A stretch of 64,000 bases of DNA, taken from positions 5,795 to 69,794 of the forward strand of contig CAYMTR010000014.1 of the NCBI GenBank assembly GCA_964393405.1. The letters are read 5' to 3'. This DNA is from CAYMTR01 sp964393405 (GTDB lineage Bacteria > Bacteroidota > Bacteroidia > Bacteroidales > Prolixibacteraceae). Below the pieces are notes generated by a model, which saw only the letters and a list, made by a program, of their open reading frames with translations, made no database searches and had not been told where the DNA came from. The position numbers and the translations under genes were made by a program. How positions within the stretch are numbered: position 1 is the stretch's first letter; each line of letters opens with the position of its first letter. Positions 35,961 through 45,242 of the stretch are shown here, in pieces.

Positions 35961-38233
35961 TTCTTTAGTTGTTTAATTGATTTATTGAGAAAAGCGGGTC
36001 TTATTATGAAGCAAAGAGCAGGTATCAATACAAGAGCACAAATCATGCATAGCATAAGGGAGAGAATTATCAGTGCAGCAAACATTTTGAGATAGGGAAA
36101 CGAAGAGAAAAGCAATACTGCAAATCCCAGCATGACTGAAAAGGCATTTATTACTATTCCACGTCCGGTGACTTTCAGTGCTTTAACAATTGCATCCTGA
36201 TAGTTTTGATTGTTTTCAAATTCGAGTTTTAAGCGCCAGAACATGTGGATTGTATAATCAACACCTACCCCTATCGAAATTGATGAAAGCAGCGCTGTGA
36301 CAATGTTTAGCTCAATTTTCATAATGCCCATAAGTCCGAAAGTACACACTACAGAGAATAACAATGGAATGATTCCCAATGCTCCTGCAGATACACTTCT
36401 GAATATCCAGATAAGCAAAAGGAAGATAGCCACCAAAGCAAAGATCAATGAGTAAACCTGTCCGGTTGCTGTTGACTCAGCCATCTCTTTATCGGTCAGA
36501 CTGAAACCTGCCAACACCGAAAATGCGGGATCATCTTTTACGAGCTCTTTGACAGTTGCAATCACTTTGTTGAGCTGTTTCATATCGGAAGCATGGAACT
36601 GTATGTTCATCAGAGCTTTTGTATAATCGAAATTGACAACTTGCTCAAAGTCTTCAGGGTCACCGCTCATTGAATAAAGAAGTAGGTATTGTGCTACAGC
36701 ATCGCGTGTGTCCGGGATTGCGTTATAACCATATGAACCCTTGTCGTTGAGGGCTTTGCTCATTGTTTTAATGACTGTAGCAATAGATGTGGCACTACCT
36801 ACTCCGGAAATGCCTTTTATTTCTTTTTCATAAACTTCTAATCTTTTTAGAATTGCGGGCTCTTGAATATCACCATCGAACATTACTGATAGAAACTTTG
36901 TCCCGCCAAAATTATTATTGGCAATTTCAATTGTCTGATTATAAGGGTGACTCTTTGGAAGGACCTTATCATTATCGGGTGCAATCTTTAAAAAGTAAAT
37001 ACAAGAGCCAATTAGTATTAACGAAATAGAAAATGTAGAGATTATAAGTTTGGGTTTTGCAACTATGAACTTTGCAATTTTTTCAAGAATACCTCCAAGC
37101 AATCCGTTTTTTTCATTTAGGAATTCGTTATGTATTTTCCCTTTCTTAAGGCGTGATAGCATTGCAGGAAGCATTGTAAGGCTTAACAGTAAAGCGAGTC
37201 CTATACCAATAGCTCCAATAATTCCTATTTGTCGGGCAGGGATTAATATATGTAGAGACAAACCGAAGATTCCAACAATGGTTGTCAGTCCTGTGAGTAG
37301 TATTGGTTTCTTTAAAACGTTAACTGCTTTCAGAACAATTTGCTGAATGCTCCATTTTGGATGTGCAGCATTAAACTCCTGATATCTGACAATCAGGTGG
37401 ACACCGTAATTATTGGCTATGGCAATCATCATGATAGGGATGATAACTCCAATCAGTGTTAATTCCCAACCCATTAAGGGCAAAATTGCCATTGATACAG
37501 CTGTTGAAATTATTACAACGCTCAGAGGTAACCATACTCCACGAAATTCCCTGAATGATAGAAAGAAGAACAGCACCATAATTGCTAAAGCAAGTGGTAG
37601 GAGTATCATTATGTCTCTGGTAATCTTATCATTAATTTCCATTCTCAGGTATGGCATTCCATTAATGTAAGTTTTTTCATCTCCGGGAAACTGGTTCAGC
37701 AGATTTTGAACAGTAGTTACAGCAGTTTTTTCATCAGCACTTTTGTTTACTCTCAAAAGAATTAAAGCATACCTGAAGTCTTCAGATACAAAAGTTTTAT
37801 AAGCAAGTTCGTTGCTTCTTATCGATTCCCTTAAAAGCTCCCGATTAGCTTGTTCTTCAGATATTTCGCCAATAAGCGGGTCAACTATCATCATGCCGTC
37901 TTCACCTCTGATGTTTTTCATGTCAAAAATGGAAAGTACATCATCATAGATGTCGATAGCGCTTAATTCAGAAGTAATATTCTTTATTCGTAACAATGTT
38001 GAAGGGTTAAGAACATCGTCGCATTCAAGGATTAAAAGCAAGGGTTCTCCATTTCCAAAAGATTCTTCCACAATAGCTGAACTCATTTTAGATGGGAGAT
38101 CGTTGGGAAAATAAGACTCCAGATTAGAGTTTATTTTAATCTTTGTAAGAAGAATAACTGAGATAACAGTTATAATTAATGGGACAATTATGAACCATAA
38201 CTTATTGCGTAATATAAATTTTTCGAACTTCAT
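35957..38233 (-). CDS. RND-superfamily (MMPL-type) transporter
   Basis: A 758-residue protein with the duplicated RND layout: helix 1 (about 10-30), a periplasmic domain, helices 2-6 (about 205-350), helix 7 (about 395-415), a second periplasmic domain, and helices 8-12 (about 590-745). This matches MMPL/HpnN-type exporters that move hydrophobic molecules rather than the longer AcrB-type pumps. It is preceded at zero distance by the barrel gene and overlaps the LolA-like gene by 4 bases, so a trans-envelope transport complex is likely. The substrate is unknown; a lipid is the best guess. Confidence 0.88.
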   Translation of the reverse strand: MKFEKFILRNKLWFIIVPLIITVISVILLTKIKINSNLESYFPNDLPSKMSSAIVEESFGNGEPLLLILECDDVLNPSTLLRIKNITSELSAIDIYDDVLSIFDMKNIRGEDGMMIVDPLIGEISEEQANRELLRESIRSNELAYKTFVSEDFRYALILLRVNKSADEKTAVTTVQNLLNQFPGDEKTYINGMPYLRMEINDKITRDIMILLPLALAIMVLFFFLSFREFRGVWLPLSVVIISTAVSMAILPLMGWELTLIGVIIPIMMIAIANNYGVHLIVRYQEFNAAHPKWSIQQIVLKAVNVLKKPILLTGLTTIVGIFGLSLHILIPARQIGIIGAIGIGLALLLSLTMLPAMLSRLKKGKIHNEFLNEKNGLLGGILEKIAKFIVAKPKLIISTFSISLILIGSCIYFLKIAPDNDKVLPKSHPYNQTIEIANNNFGGTKFLSVMFDGDIQEPAILKRLEVYEKEIKGISGVGSATSIATVIKTMSKALNDKGSYGYNAIPDTRDAVAQYLLLYSMSGDPEDFEQVVNFDYTKALMNIQFHASDMKQLNKVIATVKELVKDDPAFSVLAGFSLTDKEMAESTATGQVYSLIFALVAIFLLLIWIFRSVSAGALGIIPLLFSVVCTFGLMGIMKIELNIVTALLSSISIGVGVDYTIHMFWRLKLEFENNQNYQDAIVKALKVTGRGIVINAFSVMLGFAVLLFSSFPYLKMFAALIILSLMLCMICALVLIPALCFIIRPAFLNKSIKQLKK

Positions 38234-39580
38234 TTAGAAACTTGCTTTTAATTCGACAAATCCTCCACTCAATATCGGGGAAGCATATTTAAAAAGTGAA
38301 TTAACCGGACCATTCATATATGAATAACCGGCAGTAAGAGAGAGAGAATTACTAATATTCCATTTTAGTGAGGGGCGGACAAGATATTCATTTGAAGTTA
38401 GATCGTAAAAACCTGAAAGCTCGATATTGATTATTTCGTATGCAAAAGATTTTGTGATAATAAGAGACACCGCATGATTTAACTTTTTCTGTTGATGAAA
38501 AATCTTTCTGTTGTAAAGTGCAGATTCATAAATGATAGTCTCAGTTGCATATTCCATTACCTTAAGAGGATTCAAGAGGTCGATCAGCTGTGGCTTTTCT
38601 AGTTTTTTTAAATCAAGGGTATATTTTCCAATATATTGAACTATAGTAGTAAAGCCTTTTATATCGTGCTCAATGCCAATCACATATGAAATATCCTTAT
38701 TTGGAATATACATTTTACCCTCATTGTCTTCAGGAATATTATAAGCACCTTCACCCTTAACAATCCATGTTCCTACAGGAAGAGCAAAATCGAGACCCAG
38801 ACTATTTTTTCTATAAAAAGAAGGCATGTAATCTATTGCCGGGATTCCTGTTGAGAAGTCAATATTTTTGATATCAAATCCATAAAATGGATCGTAGCCA
38901 TTGAACCATGATAATGAGAAGCCTATTGAAGGAAGTTCGAAGTTCAGTTTAGCGGCCAAAGATCCATTATTAAATGATTTTTTCGGTAGAACAGCATCTG
39001 AAAATGAAGTGCTTTCGTTATTTAGAAGGAGATCGTATCTGTATTCTGAAGGTTTAAAAACAGGGATTCCAATAAATTCAAGGTTTATTAGAGGAGAAAA
39101 CCTAAAGTTTGTCTTTAGCATGAAGTTTGAAATATTCTGATCATCGGGATTTGCTGAAAGAAAGAAATATTTTTTTGGAGTAATATTGTTAGTTGGATTG
39201 AAACCGTCGGTTCGCCCCCAGCTTACAATCTGGTTTCCAAGAAAAACATCTATGAAATTAGTGCTGACGCCTGCGTATGCTTCTTTTAGCTCAAACTCGT
39301 TGATAAAATTGTCGAATATACTACCGCTTCTAAACCGCAAGTCAGAATGGAAAAGCAGTAGATTATTACTTAAATGAGTTTGGAGTGATACTTCGCCAAA
39401 CACAGAGGGGTAATCATATTTTTCAGTTGCAAGAAATGATGAGCCCCTGACATAGCCGTTTAAAGTATAACTTCCTGATTTATCTGAAGTGGATTGGAGT
39501 GATGCGCTTTCAAATAATCCCTGGCTGAAAGAATATTGAATTCCTAGGATTAGAAGTAATGATAAAAAATACTTTTTCAT
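38234..39580 (-). CDS. Outer-membrane barrel protein of an RND cluster (DUF1302-like role)
   Basis: A 448-residue protein with a signal peptide (about 1-19, ending SFSQ) and a beta-rich mature part ending in Phe (VELKASF). Features such as FLGNQIVSWGRTDGFNPTNNI (central WGR...NPT block) recall DUF1302-type porins, which neighbour RND/MMPL and LolA-like/DUF1329 genes in Proteobacteria. Here the stop lies immediately before the RND start (38234/38233), strong evidence of a joint function. It is proposed to be the outer-membrane channel or acceptor of the system. The family assignment is tentative. Confidence 0.7.
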   Translation of the reverse strand: MKKYFLSLLLILGIQYSFSQGLFESASLQSTSDKSGSYTLNGYVRGSSFLATEKYDYPSVFGEVSLQTHLSNNLLLFHSDLRFRSGSIFDNFINEFELKEAYAGVSTNFIDVFLGNQIVSWGRTDGFNPTNNITPKKYFFLSANPDDQNISNFMLKTNFRFSPLINLEFIGIPVFKPSEYRYDLLLNNESTSFSDAVLPKKSFNNGSLAAKLNFELPSIGFSLSWFNGYDPFYGFDIKNIDFSTGIPAIDYMPSFYRKNSLGLDFALPVGTWIVKGEGAYNIPEDNEGKMYIPNKDISYVIGIEHDIKGFTTIVQYIGKYTLDLKKLEKPQLIDLLNPLKVMEYATETIIYESALYNRKIFHQQKKLNHAVSLIITKSFAYEIINIELSGFYDLTSNEYLVRPSLKWNISNSLSLTAGYSYMNGPVNSLFKYASPILSGGFVELKASF

Positions 39581-39663
39581 TGTTTTTTTGAAGCAATTTA
39601 CGAAAAAGTGCAGGTTTAAGGGTGTTGTTTTTAAAAGTAGGACAACTAAAATAAGTTCGTTTT

Positions 39664-40749
39664 TTAAATGTTGGAATTTAAAGAATGCTTTTTAAATTCT
39701 GAAGGGGTCATACCAGTCATGCTTTTAAATACGGAGAAGAAAGTAGACTTACTGTTGAATCCGCATTCGTAGCCTATAGCTTCAATAGAAAAAGGATTTT
39801 TAGGATTTGAAAGTTTATTTTTTACTGCTTCAACACGATATTCATTAACAAACAGAAAGAAATTTTTGCCAATAGAGCCGTTAAGGACTTCAGTGATGTG
39901 ATGCTTTGGAGATTTAATCTTTTCAGACAACAACGTCATATTAAAATCGGGGTTGAGGTATGGGTTTTCTTTTTCAAAATAATTAACAATTGTCTGCTTA
40001 ATTTTCTCCCTTGAAGAATCAGAAAGATTAAAACTTTGAGGTTTTGACTGAGTTTCGATCTTGCTGTTCCAGTTAAAAATCACTTCTTGTTTTAAGCCAT
40101 AAAAGCCAAAAATATAAACAAGAATAAGTAACATTGAGTAATTGAAAATTGAAAGGGATAGGGTATTGAAGAAAATCAGATTGGTGATTCCCCAGATAAA
40201 CACAGTAAGGCAATAAGTAACATATAGGATTATTACAAACATTAGCCATGCAAAGTTTTTGAAAGTATCTATTGTTGAAAACTCATCTTTTATAGTTTTT
40301 CTGTGTTTTTTCAATAAAAGGACACTCAAGGTAAGGTAAACTATCCATGAGAAAATGCCAAAAACTGTAAAAAGTATTCGGAACCAAAGAGTTTTGTCGG
40401 GTTGGAAAAAAGTTTCAAAAGCCTGAGGTTCTTTGATTGTCCAAGCTGTGATCTTAAAAAATAGATAGGGTAATAAATGCAGAAGTTGCCTCCATTGCAG
40501 TTTAAAGTTAGGTTTTGTAAGAGAGCTAGTATAAATATAAAGGGCAGGATTAAATAACAGGAATGTATTGGTAAGAAAAAGGAAGTCGGGATATACTTTT
40601 GATTCAATACCAAATGTCATAAACTCAAGAGCTAATAAAAAGAGCCAAGCAGATAACAATTTATCTGGTGTACCTTGTTTTTTCTTTGTTATTGTGAGAA
40701 TTCCTGAAAACAAAGCTTGAGAAAAACCTATCCAAGCGATAACATCCAT
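39664..40749 (-). CDS. Membrane-bound AraC-family transcriptional regulator
   Basis: A 361-residue protein with six or seven N-terminal hydrophobic helices (about 1-230) and a cytoplasmic AraC-type double helix-turn-helix (about 260-356; MTLLSEKIKSPKHHITEVLNG, then AIGYECGFNSKSTFFSVFKSMTGMTPSEF with the classic second HTH signature). Such membrane AraC regulators are common in Bacteroidota. It lies 83 bases upstream of the barrel/RND cluster on the same strand and might control it. It starts 9 bases after the ppk1 stop. Confidence 0.88.
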   Translation of the reverse strand: MDVIAWIGFSQALFSGILTITKKKQGTPDKLLSAWLFLLALEFMTFGIESKVYPDFLFLTNTFLLFNPALYIYTSSLTKPNFKLQWRQLLHLLPYLFFKITAWTIKEPQAFETFFQPDKTLWFRILFTVFGIFSWIVYLTLSVLLLKKHRKTIKDEFSTIDTFKNFAWLMFVIILYVTYCLTVFIWGITNLIFFNTLSLSIFNYSMLLILVYIFGFYGLKQEVIFNWNSKIETQSKPQSFNLSDSSREKIKQTIVNYFEKENPYLNPDFNMTLLSEKIKSPKHHITEVLNGSIGKNFFLFVNEYRVEAVKNKLSNPKNPFSIEAIGYECGFNSKSTFFSVFKSMTGMTPSEFKKHSLNSNI

Positions 40750-40758
40750 CTTGAAAAA

Positions 40759-42840
40759 TTAAACTTTGGGGTATTTGTTTTTAAAATATTCATAGGTAGA
40801 CAACTGCGACCTGACTTTTGGATTATCGTTTTGGATTCTGATATTTTCCATATCAGGACTAATTTCACAGGCTTTAATATTATCGGCTAACTGAATTCGA
40901 AGTACATCGAGTATTTCATTTTTAATTTCACGGTCATAAATCGGGAACACACATTCCAGACGGGCATATAGATTTCTTTTCATCCAGTCGGCTGAACCAA
41001 GGAATACCAATGGGTTCCCATTATTTGAAAACGCATAAACTCTTGAGTGTTCAAGAAACCTGTCAATTATTCTGATTACCCTAATGTTTTTACTGTATTT
41101 TTTTCCAGTCTTGAGGGTGCAGATTCCTCTGATAATAAGATCAATCTTGACACCGGCTTCGCTGGCTCGATAAAGCATATCTATCATATGGTTGTCCTGC
41201 AGTCCGTTCATTTTAAGAACGATGTATCCTTTCTTTCCAAGTTTTACATTTTCAATCTCACGGTTAATCAGTTGGCCGAACTTATGTATCAGGTTAAAGT
41301 TTGGCACAAGAAGGTGTTTGAACTTAACCGTTTGGTCTTGTTCTTCAAGGAAGTGGAACATTTTCTTTAGATCGCGGATAATACCGTTGTGAGAAGTGAA
41401 CAACCCTTGGTCACAGTATAATCTGGCAGTTTTTTCGTTAAAGTTACCGGTTGCAATGTATGTTTGATCTTTTGAGCCGGGATAATTCTTTTTATCGCGA
41501 ATAACAAGAGCCACTTTAGCATGAACTTTCACACCCGGAATACTGTAGAATATCCTTATTCCGGCTTTTTTCATTTCAGCAGCATACTGAAGATTGGCTT
41601 CCTCATCAAATCGGGCTTTTAGTTCAACAAAAACTGTAACTTTTTTACCATTTTCAGCAGCATTCATCAACGCATTTACAACCGCAGACCTTTCTGCTAC
41701 CCGATATTGAGTCGCTTTTATTTCAACAACAGAATCGTCATGTGCAGCTTGTTCAAGAAAACGTAAGAAATAATCATACGTTTGAAAAGGTACATTTAAA
41801 AGAAAGTCCTTTTTATTTATTGCTTTACTAAGTGATTTTACATTATCAAGTTCAGGGATTCTGAGAGGAGTAAGTTTTTCATTTTCAAGAAGAGGTGAAA
41901 TAGGGTTAGGGAAACTGAAAAAGTCGCGGAAGTTGTGATAAACCCCTCCGTGAACTAAAATATCGTTGTCTATTTTGAAAGTTTGCATCATGTAATTCAG
42001 AAACTTGTGGGGCATTTTTCTGTCAAACAAAAAGCGGTTTGGTTTACCAAGGTTTCTGGACGAAGAAATTCTTTCAATGGCATCTATAAGGTCATCCTCT
42101 TCATATTCGTCATATTCGAGATCAGCGTCACGTGTCAATTTGATTGAATACCATTCTTTTACAGTATAACCGGGAAAAATCTTGTTAGCGTGTTTCATTA
42201 TAACGTCCTCAAGGAACATGATATAATTATTACCGTTTAATGGCGATAGCTCAACGAACCTTGAAATATTGTGGTCAGTAGGAAGCTTAATAAGTCCATA
42301 TCTTACTCGCTGTTTACCTGATGGCTTGGTTTCGCTATCCTTTACGACCATTTCCATAACAATATAAACGTGTCCGGTTTTTAGGAAAGGTCGGATTCTC
42401 TTTTTCAGAAGCAGAACAGGCTGGAGAACACTTAGTATTTCAGTGGTAAAAATATTTTGAATTTCAATTTGATGCTGACCAGATAGTTCTGAGTTTTTGT
42501 CGAGAAGGAATATCCCATTTTTCTGAAGTTCGGGAATTATTTCATTATCAAAAAGATGATGAAATTCAAGTTGATATTTGTCAACTGTTTCATTAATCTC
42601 ATGTAATATTTTGGCAGGCTGTACAAGTTCAATTTTTTGGGGAATCAAATCGGCATTTCTTAGTAATTGGCGGTAGTAACTTACCCTGACTTGATAAAAC
42701 TCTTCAAGGTTATTTGAATATATAGCAAGAAATTTAATCCTTTCATATAAAGGTAAAGATGAGTCTTTTGCTTCTTCGAGAACACGATAGTTGAAAGAGA
42801 GCCAGCTTAAGTCGCGATTGAAATATTTGTATACTGTCAT
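40759..42840 (-). CDS. ppk1: Polyphosphate kinase 1
   Basis: A 693-residue protein matching PPK1 in length and domains: N-terminal domain starting YFNRDLSWLSFNYRVLEEA, middle domain, and two phospholipase D-like C-terminal domains. The autophosphorylated His is in GVKVHAKVALV (His about 440) and the second conserved His in LEHSRVYAFSN (about 598). It reversibly polymerises the gamma-phosphate of ATP into polyphosphate, usually at the inner membrane. No ppx is adjacent. It starts the leftward group with the AraC-type regulator. Confidence 0.95.
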   Translation of the reverse strand: MTVYKYFNRDLSWLSFNYRVLEEAKDSSLPLYERIKFLAIYSNNLEEFYQVRVSYYRQLLRNADLIPQKIELVQPAKILHEINETVDKYQLEFHHLFDNEIIPELQKNGIFLLDKNSELSGQHQIEIQNIFTTEILSVLQPVLLLKKRIRPFLKTGHVYIVMEMVVKDSETKPSGKQRVRYGLIKLPTDHNISRFVELSPLNGNNYIMFLEDVIMKHANKIFPGYTVKEWYSIKLTRDADLEYDEYEEDDLIDAIERISSSRNLGKPNRFLFDRKMPHKFLNYMMQTFKIDNDILVHGGVYHNFRDFFSFPNPISPLLENEKLTPLRIPELDNVKSLSKAINKKDFLLNVPFQTYDYFLRFLEQAAHDDSVVEIKATQYRVAERSAVVNALMNAAENGKKVTVFVELKARFDEEANLQYAAEMKKAGIRIFYSIPGVKVHAKVALVIRDKKNYPGSKDQTYIATGNFNEKTARLYCDQGLFTSHNGIIRDLKKMFHFLEEQDQTVKFKHLLVPNFNLIHKFGQLINREIENVKLGKKGYIVLKMNGLQDNHMIDMLYRASEAGVKIDLIIRGICTLKTGKKYSKNIRVIRIIDRFLEHSRVYAFSNNGNPLVFLGSADWMKRNLYARLECVFPIYDREIKNEILDVLRIQLADNIKACEISPDMENIRIQNDNPKVRSQLSTYEYFKNKYPKV

Positions 42841-42926
42841 ATTTCAGGATTTTGTTAAACCTTACTAAATAGCTCAATATTCAAATATATGAGATTTTGG
42901 TGAAAGCTAAAATGTTTTGATTGATT

Positions 42927-43052
42927 TTATGTTAATTTTTGAGGAACACATAATTTAGTTTCCTTTTTGGATAACCTTTTACATTTCTTACAAATAAATT
43001 CTGGATTCTCCGGCAATTGATATTCTTTTTTCTTACAAGCCTTTTTACTCAT
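42927..43052 (-). CDS. Tiny CxxC zinc-ribbon-like protein (41 residues)
   Basis: An open frame from ATG 43052 to TAA 42927-42929 encodes 41 residues, very Lys-rich, with CKKC and a later Cys (ICKKCKRL...LCVP), which looks like half of a zinc ribbon. The start overlaps the stop of the APH-RapZ gene by 8 bases, an arrangement typical of translational coupling. It fills an otherwise empty gap before ppk1. It is too short for confident recognition, and no function is proposed beyond possible metal or nucleic acid binding. Confidence 0.5.
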   Translation of the reverse strand: MSKKACKKKEYQLPENPEFICKKCKRLSKKETKLCVPQKLT

Positions 43053-44469
43053 TTCTTTTTTGTTTTTCGGTATGTAGTAAAACTACATTGACGGGGAAAT
43101 TGTTTACAGCCCATGCTGCAAATTTTTCAGCGTTATATACCGAACGGTGTTGTCCACCTGTGCAACCGAAATTTATACATAAATGGTTGAATCCACGAGA
43201 TAAGTATTCTTTGATTGATATTTTAACAATTTCCTGAACATTTCTTTGGAATTCAGCAACTTCCTCATATTTATCAAGGAATTCAATTACTACTTGGTCA
43301 GTTCCCCAAAAAGATTTGTATTCAGGATACCTGCCGGGGTTCGGCAATCCTCTACAATCAAAAACAAATCCGCCACCATTTTCTGATGGGTCGTATGGTA
43401 TTCCTTTTTTGTATGAGAAACTTGTAACCCTTATTGTTAAAGTGTTTTCAGGAAGATTATTGTGTTGAGATAATGGTGATTCAGCTAATTTATTAATGAT
43501 TGCTTTTATTTCAGGAAGGTCAATTTTAATCAGGTTTTCTTTGATTAAAAATGATAGATTTTTTGAGGCATCGGGAATGCTGCTCCTAAAATTCTGTTTT
43601 CCTTCAAAAATACCTCTGAAACCATAAGCCCCCAAGGCTTGTAGAATTCTTACAAGAACAAAGCTGTAATAAAACTCTTTAAATTGTTCATGATCGACAT
43701 CAATATAGCCATCAAGATGGTTCAAATAATACTCAAGCATAACTTCACGCTGTGTTTCATTGAGGCGTGTTTTAGGGCTATAAAGAAGTGATGCAAGGTC
43801 ATATTGCAAAGGTCCCAGTCTCCCTCCCTGATAATCAATGAACCATGCTGAATTATCTTTCAGCATAATGTTTCTTGACTGAAAGTCGCGATACATAAAA
43901 AAAGAAGATGGTGCTTCTAACAGATGATTTGCCAGAGAATTAAAGTCATTTTCAAGATTAAGTTCATTAAACGGTATACCTGCAAGTTTTAAAAAATCAT
44001 ATTTAAAGTAATTGAGGTCCCACATTATTGATTGGCGGTTGAAAGTCTTTACCGGAAAGCATTTATCGAAGTCGATTGAGGTGGCTCCTTTTACTTGGAT
44101 TTTAATCAGTTCAAGAAGGATATCTTTAATTTGGCAAAGAATGGGTTTGCCTGATTCTCTTTTAGAAATACGATCGTAAAGCGTTTCGTTTCCAAGGTCT
44201 GCTAAAAGGTAGTGTTTTCTGTCGGGGGAAATTGCAAATAATTCAGGAACCCGTATTCCGATTTTCAAGAATGTTTGAGTAAAACTGAAGAAAGCTTCGT
44301 TTTCATTTATGTCTGAATTATAAGCTCCTATTGCAGAGTTATTTTCAGATTTTAGCCTGAAGTAAATCCTATCTGAGCCTGACCCGGGAAGTTTCTCAGT
44401 AGTAATAGGTTTTTCTTTGAAACTAATTTCAAAAAGTGAAGATAAAATATGTTTAGGGTCGTTGGTCAT
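43045..44469 (-). CDS. APH-type phosphotransferase fused to a RapZ C-terminal domain
   Basis: A 474-residue two-domain protein. The N-terminal 330 residues are an aminoglycoside-phosphotransferase/choline-kinase-like fold related to AmgK (sugar kinase): FMYRDFQSRNIMLKD carries the Brenner motif (HxDxxxxN here as YRDFQSRN) and WFIDYQGGRLGPLQYDLASLLY the metal-binding Asp. The C-terminal 130 residues match the RNase adapter RapZ C-domain (FGCTGGQHRSVYNAE), lacking the P-loop half of RapZ. In enterobacteria RapZ senses glucosamine-6-phosphate, and AmgK recycles muramate/GlcNAc; the fusion suggests a cell-wall amino-sugar sensor-kinase. That role is inferred. Confidence 0.88.
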   Translation of the reverse strand: MTNDPKHILSSLFEISFKEKPITTEKLPGSGSDRIYFRLKSENNSAIGAYNSDINENEAFFSFTQTFLKIGIRVPELFAISPDRKHYLLADLGNETLYDRISKRESGKPILCQIKDILLELIKIQVKGATSIDFDKCFPVKTFNRQSIMWDLNYFKYDFLKLAGIPFNELNLENDFNSLANHLLEAPSSFFMYRDFQSRNIMLKDNSAWFIDYQGGRLGPLQYDLASLLYSPKTRLNETQREVMLEYYLNHLDGYIDVDHEQFKEFYYSFVLVRILQALGAYGFRGIFEGKQNFRSSIPDASKNLSFLIKENLIKIDLPEIKAIINKLAESPLSQHNNLPENTLTIRVTSFSYKKGIPYDPSENGGGFVFDCRGLPNPGRYPEYKSFWGTDQVVIEFLDKYEEVAEFQRNVQEIVKISIKEYLSRGFNHLCINFGCTGGQHRSVYNAEKFAAWAVNNFPVNVVLLHTEKQKRNE

Positions 44470-44491
44470 TTAACAAAAAGATAAAATTATT

Positions 44492-45172
44492 TTATAAAAT
44501 GTAAACTAAAATTACGGCAATTACTAATGCGGGCAACATATTTATGACATTTATTTTTTTGATTTCCAATATTGATATACCCATACCTACAAGCATTAAT
44601 CCTCCAACAGCTGACATTTCGCAAATTACTTCACCCGGTACTGCATTTCCAAGCCAAATAGCTAAGATTGTAAGTCCTCCCTGAAAAATGAGCATAGGGA
44701 TTACAGAAAATGCAACTCCAATGCCTAGCGCGGAAGCAAGGGCAAGGGAACTGAAACCATCCATAACAGATTTTGCAATCAGTAAGTTTGATTTACCTGT
44801 TGTGCCTTCTTCAAAAGCACCAAGAATAGTCATTGAACCCATGCAGAACAAAAGAAATGCAGTTACCATGCCTTCAGAAAAGTTTTCATGAGTAGATTTA
44901 ATCTTACTTTTTAGCCAGTCACTAAATCTGTTTATATGTAAATCAAGCCTGAGAAGTTCTCCTAACGCAGAACCAATTACCATGCTGAATATTACAATAA
45001 TGATTTGGTTTGTTTTCATAGCCATGGAAATGCCAATGAAAATAGTGAACAAACCTATAGCCTGAAAAATAATATTTGAAACACGTTTTGGAAATTTTGT
45101 ATGGAAGAAATAACCTATTACGCTACCAGTGATTACAGTTGCAATGTTTACAATGGTTCCAAAAAGTATCAT
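44492..45172 (-). CDS. DUF554 family membrane protein
   Basis: A 226-residue polytopic protein with about seven hydrophobic helices. Signature segments GTIVNIATVITGSVIGYF at the N-terminus, LFCMGSMTILGAFEEG in the middle and AVGGLMLVGMGISILEIKKI near the end are those of DUF554 (possible transport function unknown). It lies 22 bases upstream of the APH-RapZ gene on the same strand, so co-transcription is likely. It is divergent from the YdcF-like gene. Confidence 0.9.
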   Translation of the reverse strand: MILFGTIVNIATVITGSVIGYFFHTKFPKRVSNIIFQAIGLFTIFIGISMAMKTNQIIIVIFSMVIGSALGELLRLDLHINRFSDWLKSKIKSTHENFSEGMVTAFLLFCMGSMTILGAFEEGTTGKSNLLIAKSVMDGFSSLALASALGIGVAFSVIPMLIFQGGLTILAIWLGNAVPGEVICEMSAVGGLMLVGMGISILEIKKINVINMLPALVIAVILVYIL

Positions 45173-45242
45173 GTGTTTTGTTTTGTAAAATGAATAAGTT
45201 AACTTTCAAATGCAATTTGCAAAAAGTAAGATTTACAATTTG

